Assembly (NCBI GenBank): GCA_001898645.1
Contig: MKUQ01000033.1
Span: 102,205-166,204, forward strand
Direction: 5' to 3'
From: Burkholderiales bacterium 70-64
GTDB taxonomy: Bacteria > Pseudomonadota > Gammaproteobacteria > Burkholderiales > Burkholderiaceae_E
DNA length: 64,000 nt
The translations under genes and the position numbers were made by a program. Below are positions 17,931 to 27,943 of this stretch, piece after piece; position 1 is the first letter of the stretch, and every line of letters begins with the position of its first letter. A model generated the notes under the pieces. The model worked only from the letters and a program-made list of their open reading frames with translations, was not told where the DNA came from and did no database searches.

Positions 17931-18719
17931 TCAAGTGCCGACCGAAGGGTCCAGCAGGAGCCCGGCGCTGCGCGGGCCGCTGCCGAGCCCGCGCTCGAAG
18001 GCGGCGAAGGCGCGCGTGAGGATCTCCTCGGTGGGACCGCAGGCGTCGATGCGCGGCCCCAGCCGCACCCGGTAGCGCAGCGGGAACGACGGCCGGCGCC
18101 ACAGCGGCCAACCCTTGCGCAGGAACGGCGAGTCGGTTTCGATGAACACCAGCTGGATCGGCACGCCGGCCTTGCGCGCGATCAGTGCGAACGCGCCGCC
18201 CAGCGCGTTCACCGGCTCGCGCACCGTGCGCGTGCCCTCCGGGAAGACCAGCAGCGGATCGCCCGCGCGCAGGCTCTCCACGGCGTGGCGCACCATCGCC
18301 CGCGGAGTGTCGTTGCGGATGTAGCCGGCCAGGCGCGCGCCCGCGCCGAGGAAGAGGTTGTCCTGCAGGCCGGCCTTCATGATGCAGGTGGCCCGGGGCA
18401 TGCGCGAGATCATGAGCACCGCGTCCAGCAGGGAAGGGTGGTTGGGCGCCACCACCAGCGGGCCGGCATCGCGCAGCGGCTCGATCTCGCCCAGGTCGAC
18501 CTCGAGCATGCCGACGGCCTCGAGCACGGCGAGGTATCCCCGGAAGGTACCGGCAGCCATCGCACGCGTGACGCGCCGGCGCGCGGCGCGCGTCATCGGC
18601 AGCACGATCGGCACGCATGCGGCGGTGGCCGCCAGCAGCATCGCGCCGAGCAGCAGCAGGCCGGCGTAGAGCGCGAGACAGCCGCCGGCCGCGCGCAGCA
18701 GGTGCGCCGCCCTAGTCAC
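17931..18719 (-). CDS. PlsC-type 1-acylglycerol-3-phosphate acyltransferase family protein
   Basis: A 262-residue membrane-associated acyltransferase. A strong N-terminal hydrophobic helix (LYAGLLLLGAMLLAATAA) precedes the PlsC catalytic H-x4-D block in APNHPSLLDAV and the glycerol-phosphate-binding block LVFPEGTRTV. It probably acylates the glycolipid made by the adjacent glycosyltransferase. GTG 18717-18719 was chosen because it overlaps the end of the porin gene by 8 nt; the longer reading frame adds only antisense-like sequence. Confidence 0.78.
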   Translation of the reverse strand: MTRAAHLLRAAGGCLALYAGLLLLGAMLLAATAACVPIVLPMTRAARRRVTRAMAAGTFRGYLAVLEAVGMLEVDLGEIEPLRDAGPLVVAPNHPSLLDAVLMISRMPRATCIMKAGLQDNLFLGAGARLAGYIRNDTPRAMVRHAVESLRAGDPLLVFPEGTRTVREPVNALGGAFALIARKAGVPIQLVFIETDSPFLRKGWPLWRRPSFPLRYRVRLGPRIDACGPTEEILTRAFAAFERGLGSGPRSAGLLLDPSVGT

Positions 18720-19548
18720 CGGAAGGCTCCGGCAGGCCCGAGCCGCCGAGCAGCCAGGTTGCGGCGATGCCGGCGCTGAAGTAGCGATGCGAGCGCACCA
18801 GCGGGCTGCCTTCGAGCGCCGCCGAGCCGTTGAGGGAATCGAGGCGCAGGTAGCCGCCCACCCACAGCCGGCCGAAGCGGCGGCCGGCGCCGAGCTGCGA
18901 CTGGATCCCGGCATAGCCGCCCGGCGCGTCGTAGGCCGGCCGCGCCGCGGTGGCGTAGAGCGGCGCCACCGAGTACAGGTAGTCGTGGTAGCGGCGATCG
19001 CCGTAGAGCAGGCCCAGGGTGGCGCTGAACTCGAAGCCGGAACCGAACGCGTCGAGCTGCTCCAGGCGCAGGTACGGGTTCAGCGTCCAGCCTTCGTGCG
19101 AGACGCGGCCGCCGCCGACGGCGAACGCGGCGCGCGCGGCCACCCGCAGGTCCAGCCTCGGCCTGTGCCGGTCGTGCGGACCGGCGATGCGGTAGACCAG
19201 CTCGGGCCCGCCCTCGACCATCGGGTGCAGGGGCGGCATGCCTTCGCGGGCGCGGTTGCCGCTGCTGCGCAGGGCGAAGTTGCCGGTGAAGCTGGCGTCG
19301 AGCTCGAGGCGGTCGGTGCCGAACACGCGCGCGACGATGCCGCTGCGATCGATGCGCAGGCGTTCGCTGCGGTACACGAGGTAGGGGAAGGGCAGCAGGT
19401 AGTCGTGGGTCTCGTCGGCGCCGCGGTAATCGGGAAGATGCAGCGCCGCCACGCCGACGCCGGCCTCCCAGTAGGCCTGCGCGAACGCGTTCGAAGCGCC
19501 CAGCAGCGCGATCGCGACGATGCCGTGCAGACCCGGCGTGAGCTTCAT
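18712..19548 (-). CDS. MipA/OmpV family outer-membrane protein
   Basis: A 278-residue outer-membrane beta-barrel protein. A signal peptide (IVAIALLGASNAFAQ) is followed by alternating strands typical of MipA/OmpV, such as YWEAGVGVAALHLPDYRGAD near the N-terminus and HRYFSAGIAATWLLGG near the C-terminus. The gene overlaps the downstream acyltransferase by 8 nt, which suggests it belongs with the envelope-lipid genes, perhaps at the outer-membrane end of export. That role is inference. Confidence 0.8.
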   Translation of the reverse strand: MKLTPGLHGIVAIALLGASNAFAQAYWEAGVGVAALHLPDYRGADETHDYLLPFPYLVYRSERLRIDRSGIVARVFGTDRLELDASFTGNFALRSSGNRAREGMPPLHPMVEGGPELVYRIAGPHDRHRPRLDLRVAARAAFAVGGGRVSHEGWTLNPYLRLEQLDAFGSGFEFSATLGLLYGDRRYHDYLYSVAPLYATAARPAYDAPGGYAGIQSQLGAGRRFGRLWVGGYLRLDSLNGSAALEGSPLVRSHRYFSAGIAATWLLGGSGLPEPSGD

Positions 19549-19575
19549 GGGGGCGTCGGGTGTCCGGGTGGGCGG

Positions 19576-19854
19576 CTACATCTGCTGCGGCGCGGCGGGT
19601 TCCCTGCGCTTGACGCAGATCGGATCGTACTGGTACTCCGCCTTGAAGCACGCCTTCGTCTCGCAGAACTCGCGCGAGAAGTAGCTTCGTCCGGCGCACA
19701 GCTGCTGCACGCCGCGGGCGGGCGGCTGCCCGCTCGCGCCCGAGCGTTTCGCGGGCTTGCGGCTCTCCTGCGCAGCGTTGTCGGCCGCGACGCCGGTGCC
19801 GGCGAAAGCCGCTGCCGACAGAAGGACGGCCAGCGCCAGGATGCGGTGCCTCAT
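19576..19854 (-). CDS. Small secreted cysteine-containing protein
   Basis: A 92-residue protein I do not recognise. The first 24 residues (ILALAVLLSAAAFAGTGVAA core) are a clear signal peptide. The mature part is basic and has four cysteines in about 30 residues (LCAG, EFCETKACF, PICVKR), which could form two disulfides in the periplasm. ATG 19852-19854 starts directly before the signal peptide; the longer frame upstream lacks coding character. It lies 27 nt before the MipA/OmpV gene on the same strand and may be its upstream operon partner. Confidence 0.6.
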   Translation of the reverse strand: MRHRILALAVLLSAAAFAGTGVAADNAAQESRKPAKRSGASGQPPARGVQQLCAGRSYFSREFCETKACFKAEYQYDPICVKRREPAAPQQM

Positions 19855-20011
19855 GTGCCTGTCTCGTTTCCGGTTGCCGCGGCGATCGCACCCCGCGTCG
19901 GCCGATTCTACGCCCGGCACGCGCCGCGCGGCGCGCGCCGGGCCGTGCGATGATCGATGTCGCGAACCCGGTCCGGTCGCGCCCGGCCCGGGGCAATCGA
20001 GGCGGTGCGCC

Positions 20012-21010
20012 ATGCATTCCGTCGGCCATCTCCAGCACGACGATCCGTTCTACGGTTATCTTCGCCGGGACATTCTTCCGCAATTGGGAATGAATGGCGG
20101 AACACCCGAATTCCGGGTGCTGCGCCTGCCTGCCTCCAACGACGTCTACCTGTACGAGGAGCGATGCAGCGGCATCCGCCTGGTCGGGAAGTTCTTCGGC
20201 GGCATGGTGGGGCGCTCGGCCGACGCCGCGATGCGGCGTCTGGCGGCCGAGCACCGCTACCTGCGCCAGGTGCGCGGCATCGGGTTCGCCGGCTTTCCCC
20301 ACGCAGTCGCGCGCCCCCTCGGATGCAACCCCGGGATCAACCGGGTGCTGGTGGAGGAATTCTGCGAGGGCCGGCCGCTGACCGGTTTCATCCTGCAGGC
20401 CATCCGGGCCGGCGCGCGCGATGCGCTGTTTCGCAAGCTCGCGGCGCTCGCCTGGTTCCTGGCGACGCTGCACAACCGGACCGCAGGCGGCGGCCGGGTG
20501 GATTTCGAGCCCGAGTGCGCTTATTTCGACCGCATCGTGGCGCGGCTGGCCGACGGCGGCCTGATCGGCACCGACGAGGTGCGCGCGCTTGCGCAATGCC
20601 GTGACCGATGGCGCTTGCGCGGTTGCATGTGGGACGACTGCCGGGTGCTGGTGCACGGCGATGCGACGCCGTCGAACTTCCTGCTGGGGGAAGGGCCGTA
20701 CGTGGTCGCCATCGACCTCGAGCGCATGAAGCGCGCCGATCGCGTGTTCGACCTGGGGCGCGTGGCGGGCGAGCTGAAGCATTTCTTCATGCAGTACGCG
20801 GGCGATGGGCGCGCCGCCGAACCTTTCATCGGCCATTTCCTGTGGGAGTACGCATGCCATTTCCCCGACCGCGACGCGGCCTTCCGGGCGATCACCGAGC
20901 GCAATCCCTTCTACATGGCGCTCACCCTGCTGCGCATCGCGCGCAACGACTGGATCGCCGCGAGGCATCGCGGGAGGCTGGTGCACGAGGCGACGAGGAC
21001 GCTGGGATGA
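20012..21010 (+). CDS. Aminoglycoside-phosphotransferase-like kinase
   Basis: A 332-residue protein of the protein-kinase-like/APH fold. The C-lobe shows LVHGDATPSNFLL, the catalytic-loop Asp and Asn pattern, followed by VVAIDLERM, the metal-binding Asp. The N-lobe has VGKFFGG as candidate ATP-binding lysine region. The substrate is unknown; such kinases phosphorylate small molecules or sugars. The stop codon overlaps the ATG of the next HAD gene (ATGA), so kinase and phosphatase-like enzyme are made together. ATG 20012 was chosen over the longer frame because conserved sequence starts about 30 residues later. Confidence 0.65.
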   Translation: MHSVGHLQHDDPFYGYLRRDILPQLGMNGGTPEFRVLRLPASNDVYLYEERCSGIRLVGKFFGGMVGRSADAAMRRLAAEHRYLRQVRGIGFAGFPHAVARPLGCNPGINRVLVEEFCEGRPLTGFILQAIRAGARDALFRKLAALAWFLATLHNRTAGGGRVDFEPECAYFDRIVARLADGGLIGTDEVRALAQCRDRWRLRGCMWDDCRVLVHGDATPSNFLLGEGPYVVAIDLERMKRADRVFDLGRVAGELKHFFMQYAGDGRAAEPFIGHFLWEYACHFPDRDAAFRAITERNPFYMALTLLRIARNDWIAARHRGRLVHEATRTLG

Positions 21011-21756
21011 GCATCAAGGGGATCATCTTCGACCTGTACGGCACGCTGATCGACATCGAGACCGACGAGTCGATGGACGAGATCTACCGCGCCATCGCGC
21101 ATTACCTCACCTACCACGGCGTCAACCTCCACCGCTGGGGCGTGCGCGAGCGCTACCAGCAGATCATGACGCAGCAGAAGGAGGCGCGCGGTGAGGACTA
21201 CCCGGAGATCGACGTCGAGGCCATCTGGAACACCCTGCTCTGGCAGGAAGGCATCGAGAGGGCGCCGACGCGCCGCCGGCTTGCCCGGGTGCTGGCGCAG
21301 CTCTACCGCGGGATCTCGCGCAAGCGGCTGCAGCTCTATCCGGAGGTGAGAAGGACGCTGGATGCGCTGCGGCCCGCCTATCGCCTGGCCGTGGTCTCCG
21401 ATGCGCAGCCGTGCTTCGCCGTGCCGGAGATGCGTGCCATGGGGCTTGCCGGCTACTTCCAGCCGATCGTCATCTCGGCGCGCTACGGCTACCGCAAGCC
21501 CGACCGGCGCCTGTTCGAGAAGGCGCTGGCGATGATGCGACTCGCGCCGCACGAGGTGCTGCACGTGGGCAACGACATGTTCCGCGACATCCATGGCGCG
21601 CAGGGGCTCGGCATCCGCAGCATCTTCGTGGAATCCAACCAGGGCGCGAGCTCGCATGCCGATACCCGGCCCGACCGCGTGGCCGCGGGATTCGGGCAGG
21701 TGCTCGAGGCCGTGGCGTCGCTGGCCGACGCGGATTCGGCGCCGTGCCGGCAGTAG
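21007..21756 (+). CDS. HAD-family hydrolase
   Basis: A 249-residue haloacid-dehalogenase-type phosphatase. FDLYGTLID is motif I with the nucleophile and acid/base aspartates, VVSDAQ is motif II, YRKPDRRLF carries the motif III lysine, and VGNDMFRDIHGA is motif IV. The cap region between residues 20 and 110 is helical, as in subclass I enzymes. The substrate is unknown. It is translationally coupled to the kinase-like gene by an ATGA overlap, so the two may act on the same metabolite. Confidence 0.82.
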   Translation: MSIKGIIFDLYGTLIDIETDESMDEIYRAIAHYLTYHGVNLHRWGVRERYQQIMTQQKEARGEDYPEIDVEAIWNTLLWQEGIERAPTRRRLARVLAQLYRGISRKRLQLYPEVRRTLDALRPAYRLAVVSDAQPCFAVPEMRAMGLAGYFQPIVISARYGYRKPDRRLFEKALAMMRLAPHEVLHVGNDMFRDIHGAQGLGIRSIFVESNQGASSHADTRPDRVAAGFGQVLEAVASLADADSAPCRQ

Positions 21757-21962
21757 CGGTTGTCCACGCGACGATCGGGCCGCTGCGGGCCCTGAGGCGG
21801 CCACAGGCTTCCGGGGCGACCCGCGTCGCGCCTCGCGCGCGGGTGTCCGGCGCGAGGGTTTACGGCGCGCCGGGGTGCGCCTATGCTGGGTGCCATGGCC
21901 GGCCGCGGCGGCACGGGCGGCCACGATACCCGGCCGAATCGCCGCTCGCGGAGTTCCGCATC

Positions 21963-22256
21963 GTGGCAGCATCGTGCACGCACCTCGACCAGGTCCACGA
22001 CGTTCGGGCGCGCACGCCGCAAGGCTGCGAAGAGTGCCTGCGCACCGGCGGCCGGTGGGTCCATCTGCGTCTGTGCCTCGCCTGCGGGCACGTAGGCTGC
22101 TGCGACCAGTCCCCGGGCCGGCATGCGACGCGGCACTTTCGCCAGACCGGCCATCCGGTCATGGCCAGCTTCGAGCCGGACGAGGACTGGGGCTGGTGCT
22201 ACGTGGACGAGCTGATGATGGAGCCCGCGCCGCGTGCGCGAGGGCCCCGGCCATGA
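21963..22256 (+). CDS. UBP-type zinc-finger protein
   Basis: A 97-residue protein matching the ZnF-UBP family found in small bacterial proteins. Zinc ligands are visible in CTHLDQV, GCEECL, LCLACGHVGCCD, and the later HATRHFRQTGHP. In eukaryotes this fold binds the ubiquitin C-terminus; bacterial single-domain versions have no established role. GTG 21963 is chosen because GGAG at 21950-21953 is a well-placed Shine-Dalgarno; a longer frame upstream is unsupported. ATGA overlap couples it to the DUF5996 gene. Confidence 0.75.
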   Translation: MAASCTHLDQVHDVRARTPQGCEECLRTGGRWVHLRLCLACGHVGCCDQSPGRHATRHFRQTGHPVMASFEPDEDWGWCYVDELMMEPAPRARGPRP

Positions 22257-23188
22257 CCGCCGCCGTGGAAAGCGCCTGGCCCGAGCTGCCGTTCGCCGCA
22301 TGGCGGGAGACCTTCGAGACCCTGCATATGTGGATGCAGATCGTGGGCAAGACACGCCTGGCGCTCGCGCCCATGGAGAACCACTGGTGGCAGGTGGCCC
22401 TCTATGTCACCGCGCGCGGCCTGACCACTTCCGTGATCCCGTGCGAGGCGCGCGTGTTCTCGGTCGAGTTCGACTTCCTGGATCACCGGCTCCGCGTGTG
22501 CGCTGCCGATGGCGCGACGCGCACGCTGGCGCTCTCTGCGCGTCCGGTGGCCGACTTCTACGCCGAGTACCTGGGCGCCTTGCGCTCGATGGGAATCGCG
22601 TGCCGCTTCCCGCGGCCCGCGCCGGTGGAGGTGGAGACGGCCATCCCGTTTGCCGAAGACCGGCAGCATGCCGCCTACGATCCGGTCGCCGCGCATCGAT
22701 GGTGGCAGATCCTCGTCCAGGGCGATCGCGTGATGAAGCGCTTCCGCGGCCGCTTCATCGGCAAGGCGAGCCCCGTGCATTTCTTCTGGGGCAGCTTCGA
22801 TCATGCGAGCACGCGTTTCTCGGGCCGGCGTGCGCCGCGCCACCCGGGCGGCGCGCCGAACTGCCCCGACTATGTGATGGAAGAAGCCTACTCGCACGAA
22901 TGCAGCAGTTGCGGCCTGTGGCCCGGGGGGGCGGCGCTCGGCGAGCCGGCGTTCTATGCCTACTGCTATCCCGAACCGGCCGGCTACGCCCGACGCACGA
23001 TCGGCCCGGCCGGCGCGCGCTACGACGAGGCCCTGCGCGAATTCATCCTTCCCGTCTCGTGCGTGCGTGGATCGGCCGACCCCGACGCGGCCGTGCTGGA
23101 GTTCCTGCAATCCACCTACGAGGCCGGCGCCGAGCTGGCGCACTGGGATCGCGCGGCCCTGGAGCGTGTGCGGCAAGAATGGCCGTGA
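22253..23188 (+). CDS. DUF5996 family protein
   Basis: A 311-residue protein that matches the DUF5996 pattern along its length: WPELPFAAWRETFETLHMW at the start, IVGKTRLALAPMENHWWQV, SPVHFFWGSFDHASTRFSG in the middle and LEFLQSTYEAGAELAHWDR at the end. Family members are of unknown function and often annotated as hypothetical. There is no signal peptide or membrane segment. The ATG overlaps the stop of the zinc-finger gene, suggesting co-translation. Confidence 0.82.
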   Translation: MTAAVESAWPELPFAAWRETFETLHMWMQIVGKTRLALAPMENHWWQVALYVTARGLTTSVIPCEARVFSVEFDFLDHRLRVCAADGATRTLALSARPVADFYAEYLGALRSMGIACRFPRPAPVEVETAIPFAEDRQHAAYDPVAAHRWWQILVQGDRVMKRFRGRFIGKASPVHFFWGSFDHASTRFSGRRAPRHPGGAPNCPDYVMEEAYSHECSSCGLWPGGAALGEPAFYAYCYPEPAGYARRTIGPAGARYDEALREFILPVSCVRGSADPDAAVLEFLQSTYEAGAELAHWDRAALERVRQEWP

Positions 23189-23276
23189 CCGCCGGTATCG
23201 TTGAGCGACATCATGTCGCGCCGGACGGCTTCCCGGCATCGTCCGTCGACCCCACTCGAAAAGGACCCATGCCGTC

Positions 23277-23660
23277 ATGAGCGCGATCGATGCCGTCACC
23301 CGCGATCTCCTCGAGCACACCGAAGTGCTCACCCTCGTCACCCAGGGGCCCGATGGCCCGCACGTCGTGGGCAACTGGGGCGACTACGCCCGCCGCCTCG
23401 GCTTCGACGACGGCCGCATCGTGCTGCCGGCCGGGCACTACCACCAGACCGAGGAGAACCTGCGCCGCGACAACCGCATCCAGATGATGGCCGGCTCGCG
23501 TGCGGTGCGCGGCAGCCGCGGCCCCGGCCAGGGCTGCGTGATCCGGGGTACGGCCAGCGTGCAGACCGAGGGCGAGGCCTTCGATCGTACCCGGGCGGCC
23601 TTCCCGTGGGCGCGCGGCGCGCTGGTGATCGCCATCGAGAGCATCCAGATGCAGTTGTAG
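23277..23660 (+). CDS. Pyridoxamine 5'-phosphate oxidase family protein
   Basis: A 127-residue protein with the split-barrel flavin-binding look of small PNPOx-like proteins: LTLVTQGPDGPHVVGNWGDY at the start, then IVLPAGHYHQTEENLRRDNR and IRGTASVQTEGEAFDRTR. Proteins of this size bind FMN or F420-like cofactors in other organisms, but specificity cannot be read here. An 88-bp spacer separates it from the DUF5996 gene. Its stop lies 72 nt before hsp20. Confidence 0.65.
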   Translation: MSAIDAVTRDLLEHTEVLTLVTQGPDGPHVVGNWGDYARRLGFDDGRIVLPAGHYHQTEENLRRDNRIQMMAGSRAVRGSRGPGQGCVIRGTASVQTEGEAFDRTRAAFPWARGALVIAIESIQMQL

Positions 23661-23689
23661 CGCATAATTCGCCGGTCGACGACGGCCCA

Positions 23690-23727
23690 GGGCCTGTTCA
23701 CGCTACGATCGCAGCGTGAACAGGCCC
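23690..23727. promoter_or_regulatory. Perfect 15-bp inverted repeat upstream of hsp20-lon
   Basis: GGGCCTGTTCACGCT at 23690-23704 is exactly reverse-complementary to 23713-23727, with the 8-nt spacer ACGATCGC. The right arm ends 5 nt before the hsp20 ATG. TACGAT at 23704-23709 inside it could be a -10 hexamer; another candidate, CATAAT, lies at 23663-23668. No T-tract follows, so a terminator is unlikely. It could be a repressor operator or, if transcribed, a hairpin that covers the translation start. No separate Shine-Dalgarno is visible. Confidence 0.6.
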
Positions 23728-23732
23728 CAACC

Positions 23733-24151
23733 ATGAGCAACAGGAACGACCCGACCGGCTGGATGTGGGCGCAGGCCTGCGATCTGATCGAGCAGGCCGA
23801 GCGGCTGCATCGCCAGTTCTTCAGCCCCGCCGTCTCCCGGCGCGCGCTCGCGACCTGGGAGCCGCCGGTCGACGTGTTCGAGGACGAGCGCGAGCTGGTC
23901 GTCGTGGTGGCCATGCCGGGCGTGGCCGTCGAGGGCATGCAGGTGACCAGCGAACCCGGCGCGCTGGTGGTGCGCGGCGTGCGCTCGCTCCCGCTGTCGG
24001 GATCGCGCTACCGCGTGCGCCAGCTCGAGATCCCCTATGGGGCCTTCGAGCGGCGCATTCCGCTGCCGCCCGGACGGTTCGAGGCCGCTGCGCCCGAGCT
24101 GGCCCAGGGCTGCCTGGTGGTGAGGCTGCGCAAGCCGGCCCAGGTTCGTTC

Positions 24152-24155
<4 letters not shown>
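23733..24155 (+). CDS. Hsp20/alpha-crystallin family small heat-shock protein
   Basis: A 140-residue small heat-shock protein. The alpha-crystallin domain runs from about residue 45: WEPPVDVFEDERELVVVVAM, GALVVRGVRSLPL, and IPYGAFERRIPLPPGRF with the usual C-terminal VVRLRKP. It holds unfolding proteins in an ATP-independent way. The ATGA overlap with lon means holdase and protease are produced together, a natural pairing for protein quality control. A perfect inverted repeat ends 5 nt before the ATG. Confidence 0.87.
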
Positions 24156-26599
<2,444 letters not shown>

Positions 26600-26606
26600 C
26601 TCACGC

Positions 26607-27077
26607 TCACGGATTCCGGAGCTGCCGGGCGCGGCCGGCGCAGCGGCGATGGCGGTGCAGGCCCAGAACGGCCGCCATGGCGACGCCGGCCGCCGCATGG
26701 ATCCAGCCCAGGGCGGGCCTGACCGGCTCGGGCGCGAAGTAGTACAGCATGTAGCCGGTCAGCACCAGCAGCCCGGCCAGGGTGCACAGGACCAGGCCGG
26801 TACCGCGCTGGCCCGGCCAACCGCCCTCCGAGGTGATCCGCCAGCCCGCCGGCACGTGGGCGGCCGCGATGGCGCCCAGCAGGAACAGGGCCGCGAAGGC
26901 CGCCAGGCCGTGCAGGCGCATCAGCCAGGCTTCGGCAGGATGCGGCAGCTGCCCCGCGCCGGCGCCCATGCCGTAGTGCACGGCGAGCCAGGCCAGGCCG
27001 GTGAGCAGCAGCACCGCGCCGACGCCGTCGACGGCGTTGCGCTGCCAGCGCGCCTGCCTGCCGTTCGCCCCCGTCAT
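26607..27077 (-). CDS. Cytochrome-b561-like four-helix membrane protein
   Basis: A 156-residue membrane protein with about four helices: VGAVLLLTGLAWLAVHYG, LHGLAAFAALFLLGAIAAA, LVLCTLAGLLVLTGYMLYYF and WIHAAAGVAMAAVLGLHRH. Histidines at helix ends (HYG, RLHG, AAHV, WIHA, LHRHR) could be haem ligands, as in small cytochrome b or DUF4405-type proteins. It is the last gene of a minus-strand set with apbE and an FMN-binding protein, so it is a good candidate for moving electrons across the inner membrane to the flavoprotein. Haem binding is inferred. ATG 27075-27077 lies 5 nt after apbE. Confidence 0.6.
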   Translation of the reverse strand: MTGANGRQARWQRNAVDGVGAVLLLTGLAWLAVHYGMGAGAGQLPHPAEAWLMRLHGLAAFAALFLLGAIAAAHVPAGWRITSEGGWPGQRGTGLVLCTLAGLLVLTGYMLYYFAPEPVRPALGWIHAAAGVAMAAVLGLHRHRRCAGRARQLRNP

Positions 27078-27082
27078 GGCGG

Positions 27083-27943
27083 CTACTGCGGATGCGCAGG
27101 GAATGCGTGCAGCCATGCCTGCGCGCCGAAGCCCGCGAGCAGCGGGTGCATGGCGTCGCCGCTGAGCGCCACCAGCTTGGTCAGGGCATCGGCCCACAGG
27201 CACAGCGGCGCCGCGACGCTGACGTGGACGGCGGCGTGCGCACGCGGCATTGGCGCAGGTGCCGGCGAAGCCGGGTCCGCCCCCGGCTCGGCCAGCCGGC
27301 AGCGGCTGCGCGCGTCGTAATGGCTGGTCGCGAATGCGCCGTCGAGGAGGCTGGCGAAGGCGCGCACGCCGCCGCCGGCCTCGTCGCGCAGCTGCACCGC
27401 GACCCGGGCCGAGCCGAAGCTGCGCAGGTCGCCGCCGGCGTTCACCCAGCCCGACTCGCAGCCTGCCTGCCGCAGCGCCTGCACGGCGCAGTCGACCGCA
27501 TGGCCCTTGGCGATTCCGTCGAGGCTCAGCCGTACGGCCGGCGAGAGCTTGCGCAGGCGGCTGCCGTCCAGGCGCCAGCCGTCGGGCGCGCTGCCCAGCG
27601 AGACGTCGAACAGGCCGGCGCTCTCGTGCTGCAGCCGGCGCGCGGCCGACAGTACGGCCTGCGCGTGCGCGCCGACCTCGATCTCCTCGCCCGCGGCGAG
27701 CGCATTGAACCGTGCGACCTCGCTCGCGGGCTCGAAGCGCGACAGGCAGGCCTGCACCGCGGCGATGGCCTCGAAGGCGATGTCCGCCCAGCGGTTCGCG
27801 TGCGTGTCCGAACACGGCACGCCCACCTCGACCAGGGTGCCCAGCAGAGGCCGCGCCCGCCGGTGCCAGCCGGCGTCCGGCGCCCGGTGCGCCTCGGCGG
27901 CAGGCGCGGCAAGCGCCGGAAACGCCGCGGGACGCGCGTTCAC
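27083..27943 (-). CDS. apbE: FAD:protein FMN transferase ApbE
   Basis: A 286-residue ApbE family enzyme, which attaches FMN from FAD to a Thr/Ser in partner proteins. Matching blocks are LLGTLVEVGV, SRFEPASEVARFNAL, LSLDGIAKGHAVDCAVQAL, WVNAGGDLRSFG and LWADALTKLVALSG. GTG 27943 gives a GTGA overlap with the FMN-binding protein upstream, its obvious substrate. A classical signal peptide is not evident, so the site of action is unsure; many ApbE proteins act outside the cytoplasm. Confidence 0.85.
   Translation of the reverse strand: MNARPAAFPALAAPAAEAHRAPDAGWHRRARPLLGTLVEVGVPCSDTHANRWADIAFEAIAAVQACLSRFEPASEVARFNALAAGEEIEVGAHAQAVLSAARRLQHESAGLFDVSLGSAPDGWRLDGSRLRKLSPAVRLSLDGIAKGHAVDCAVQALRQAGCESGWVNAGGDLRSFGSARVAVQLRDEAGGGVRAFASLLDGAFATSHYDARSRCRLAEPGADPASPAPAPMPRAHAAVHVSVAAPLCLWADALTKLVALSGDAMHPLLAGFGAQAWLHAFPAHPQ

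Noticed and set aside
18716..20986. A 756-codon minus-strand frame from the kinase region to the porin
   Set aside because: It is antisense to the kinase-like gene and out of frame with the MipA/OmpV gene; neither half resembles a protein.
23690..23732. RNA thermometer of the ROSE type before hsp20
   Set aside because: The stem is a perfect GC-rich 15-mer without the internal mismatches and U-rich anti-Shine-Dalgarno that let ROSE elements melt at heat-shock temperature.
23600..23732. Sigma-32 heat-shock promoter before hsp20
   Set aside because: I looked for a CTTGAA-type -35 with a CCCCAT-type -10 at the right spacing and found none; only sigma-70-like -10 candidates are present.
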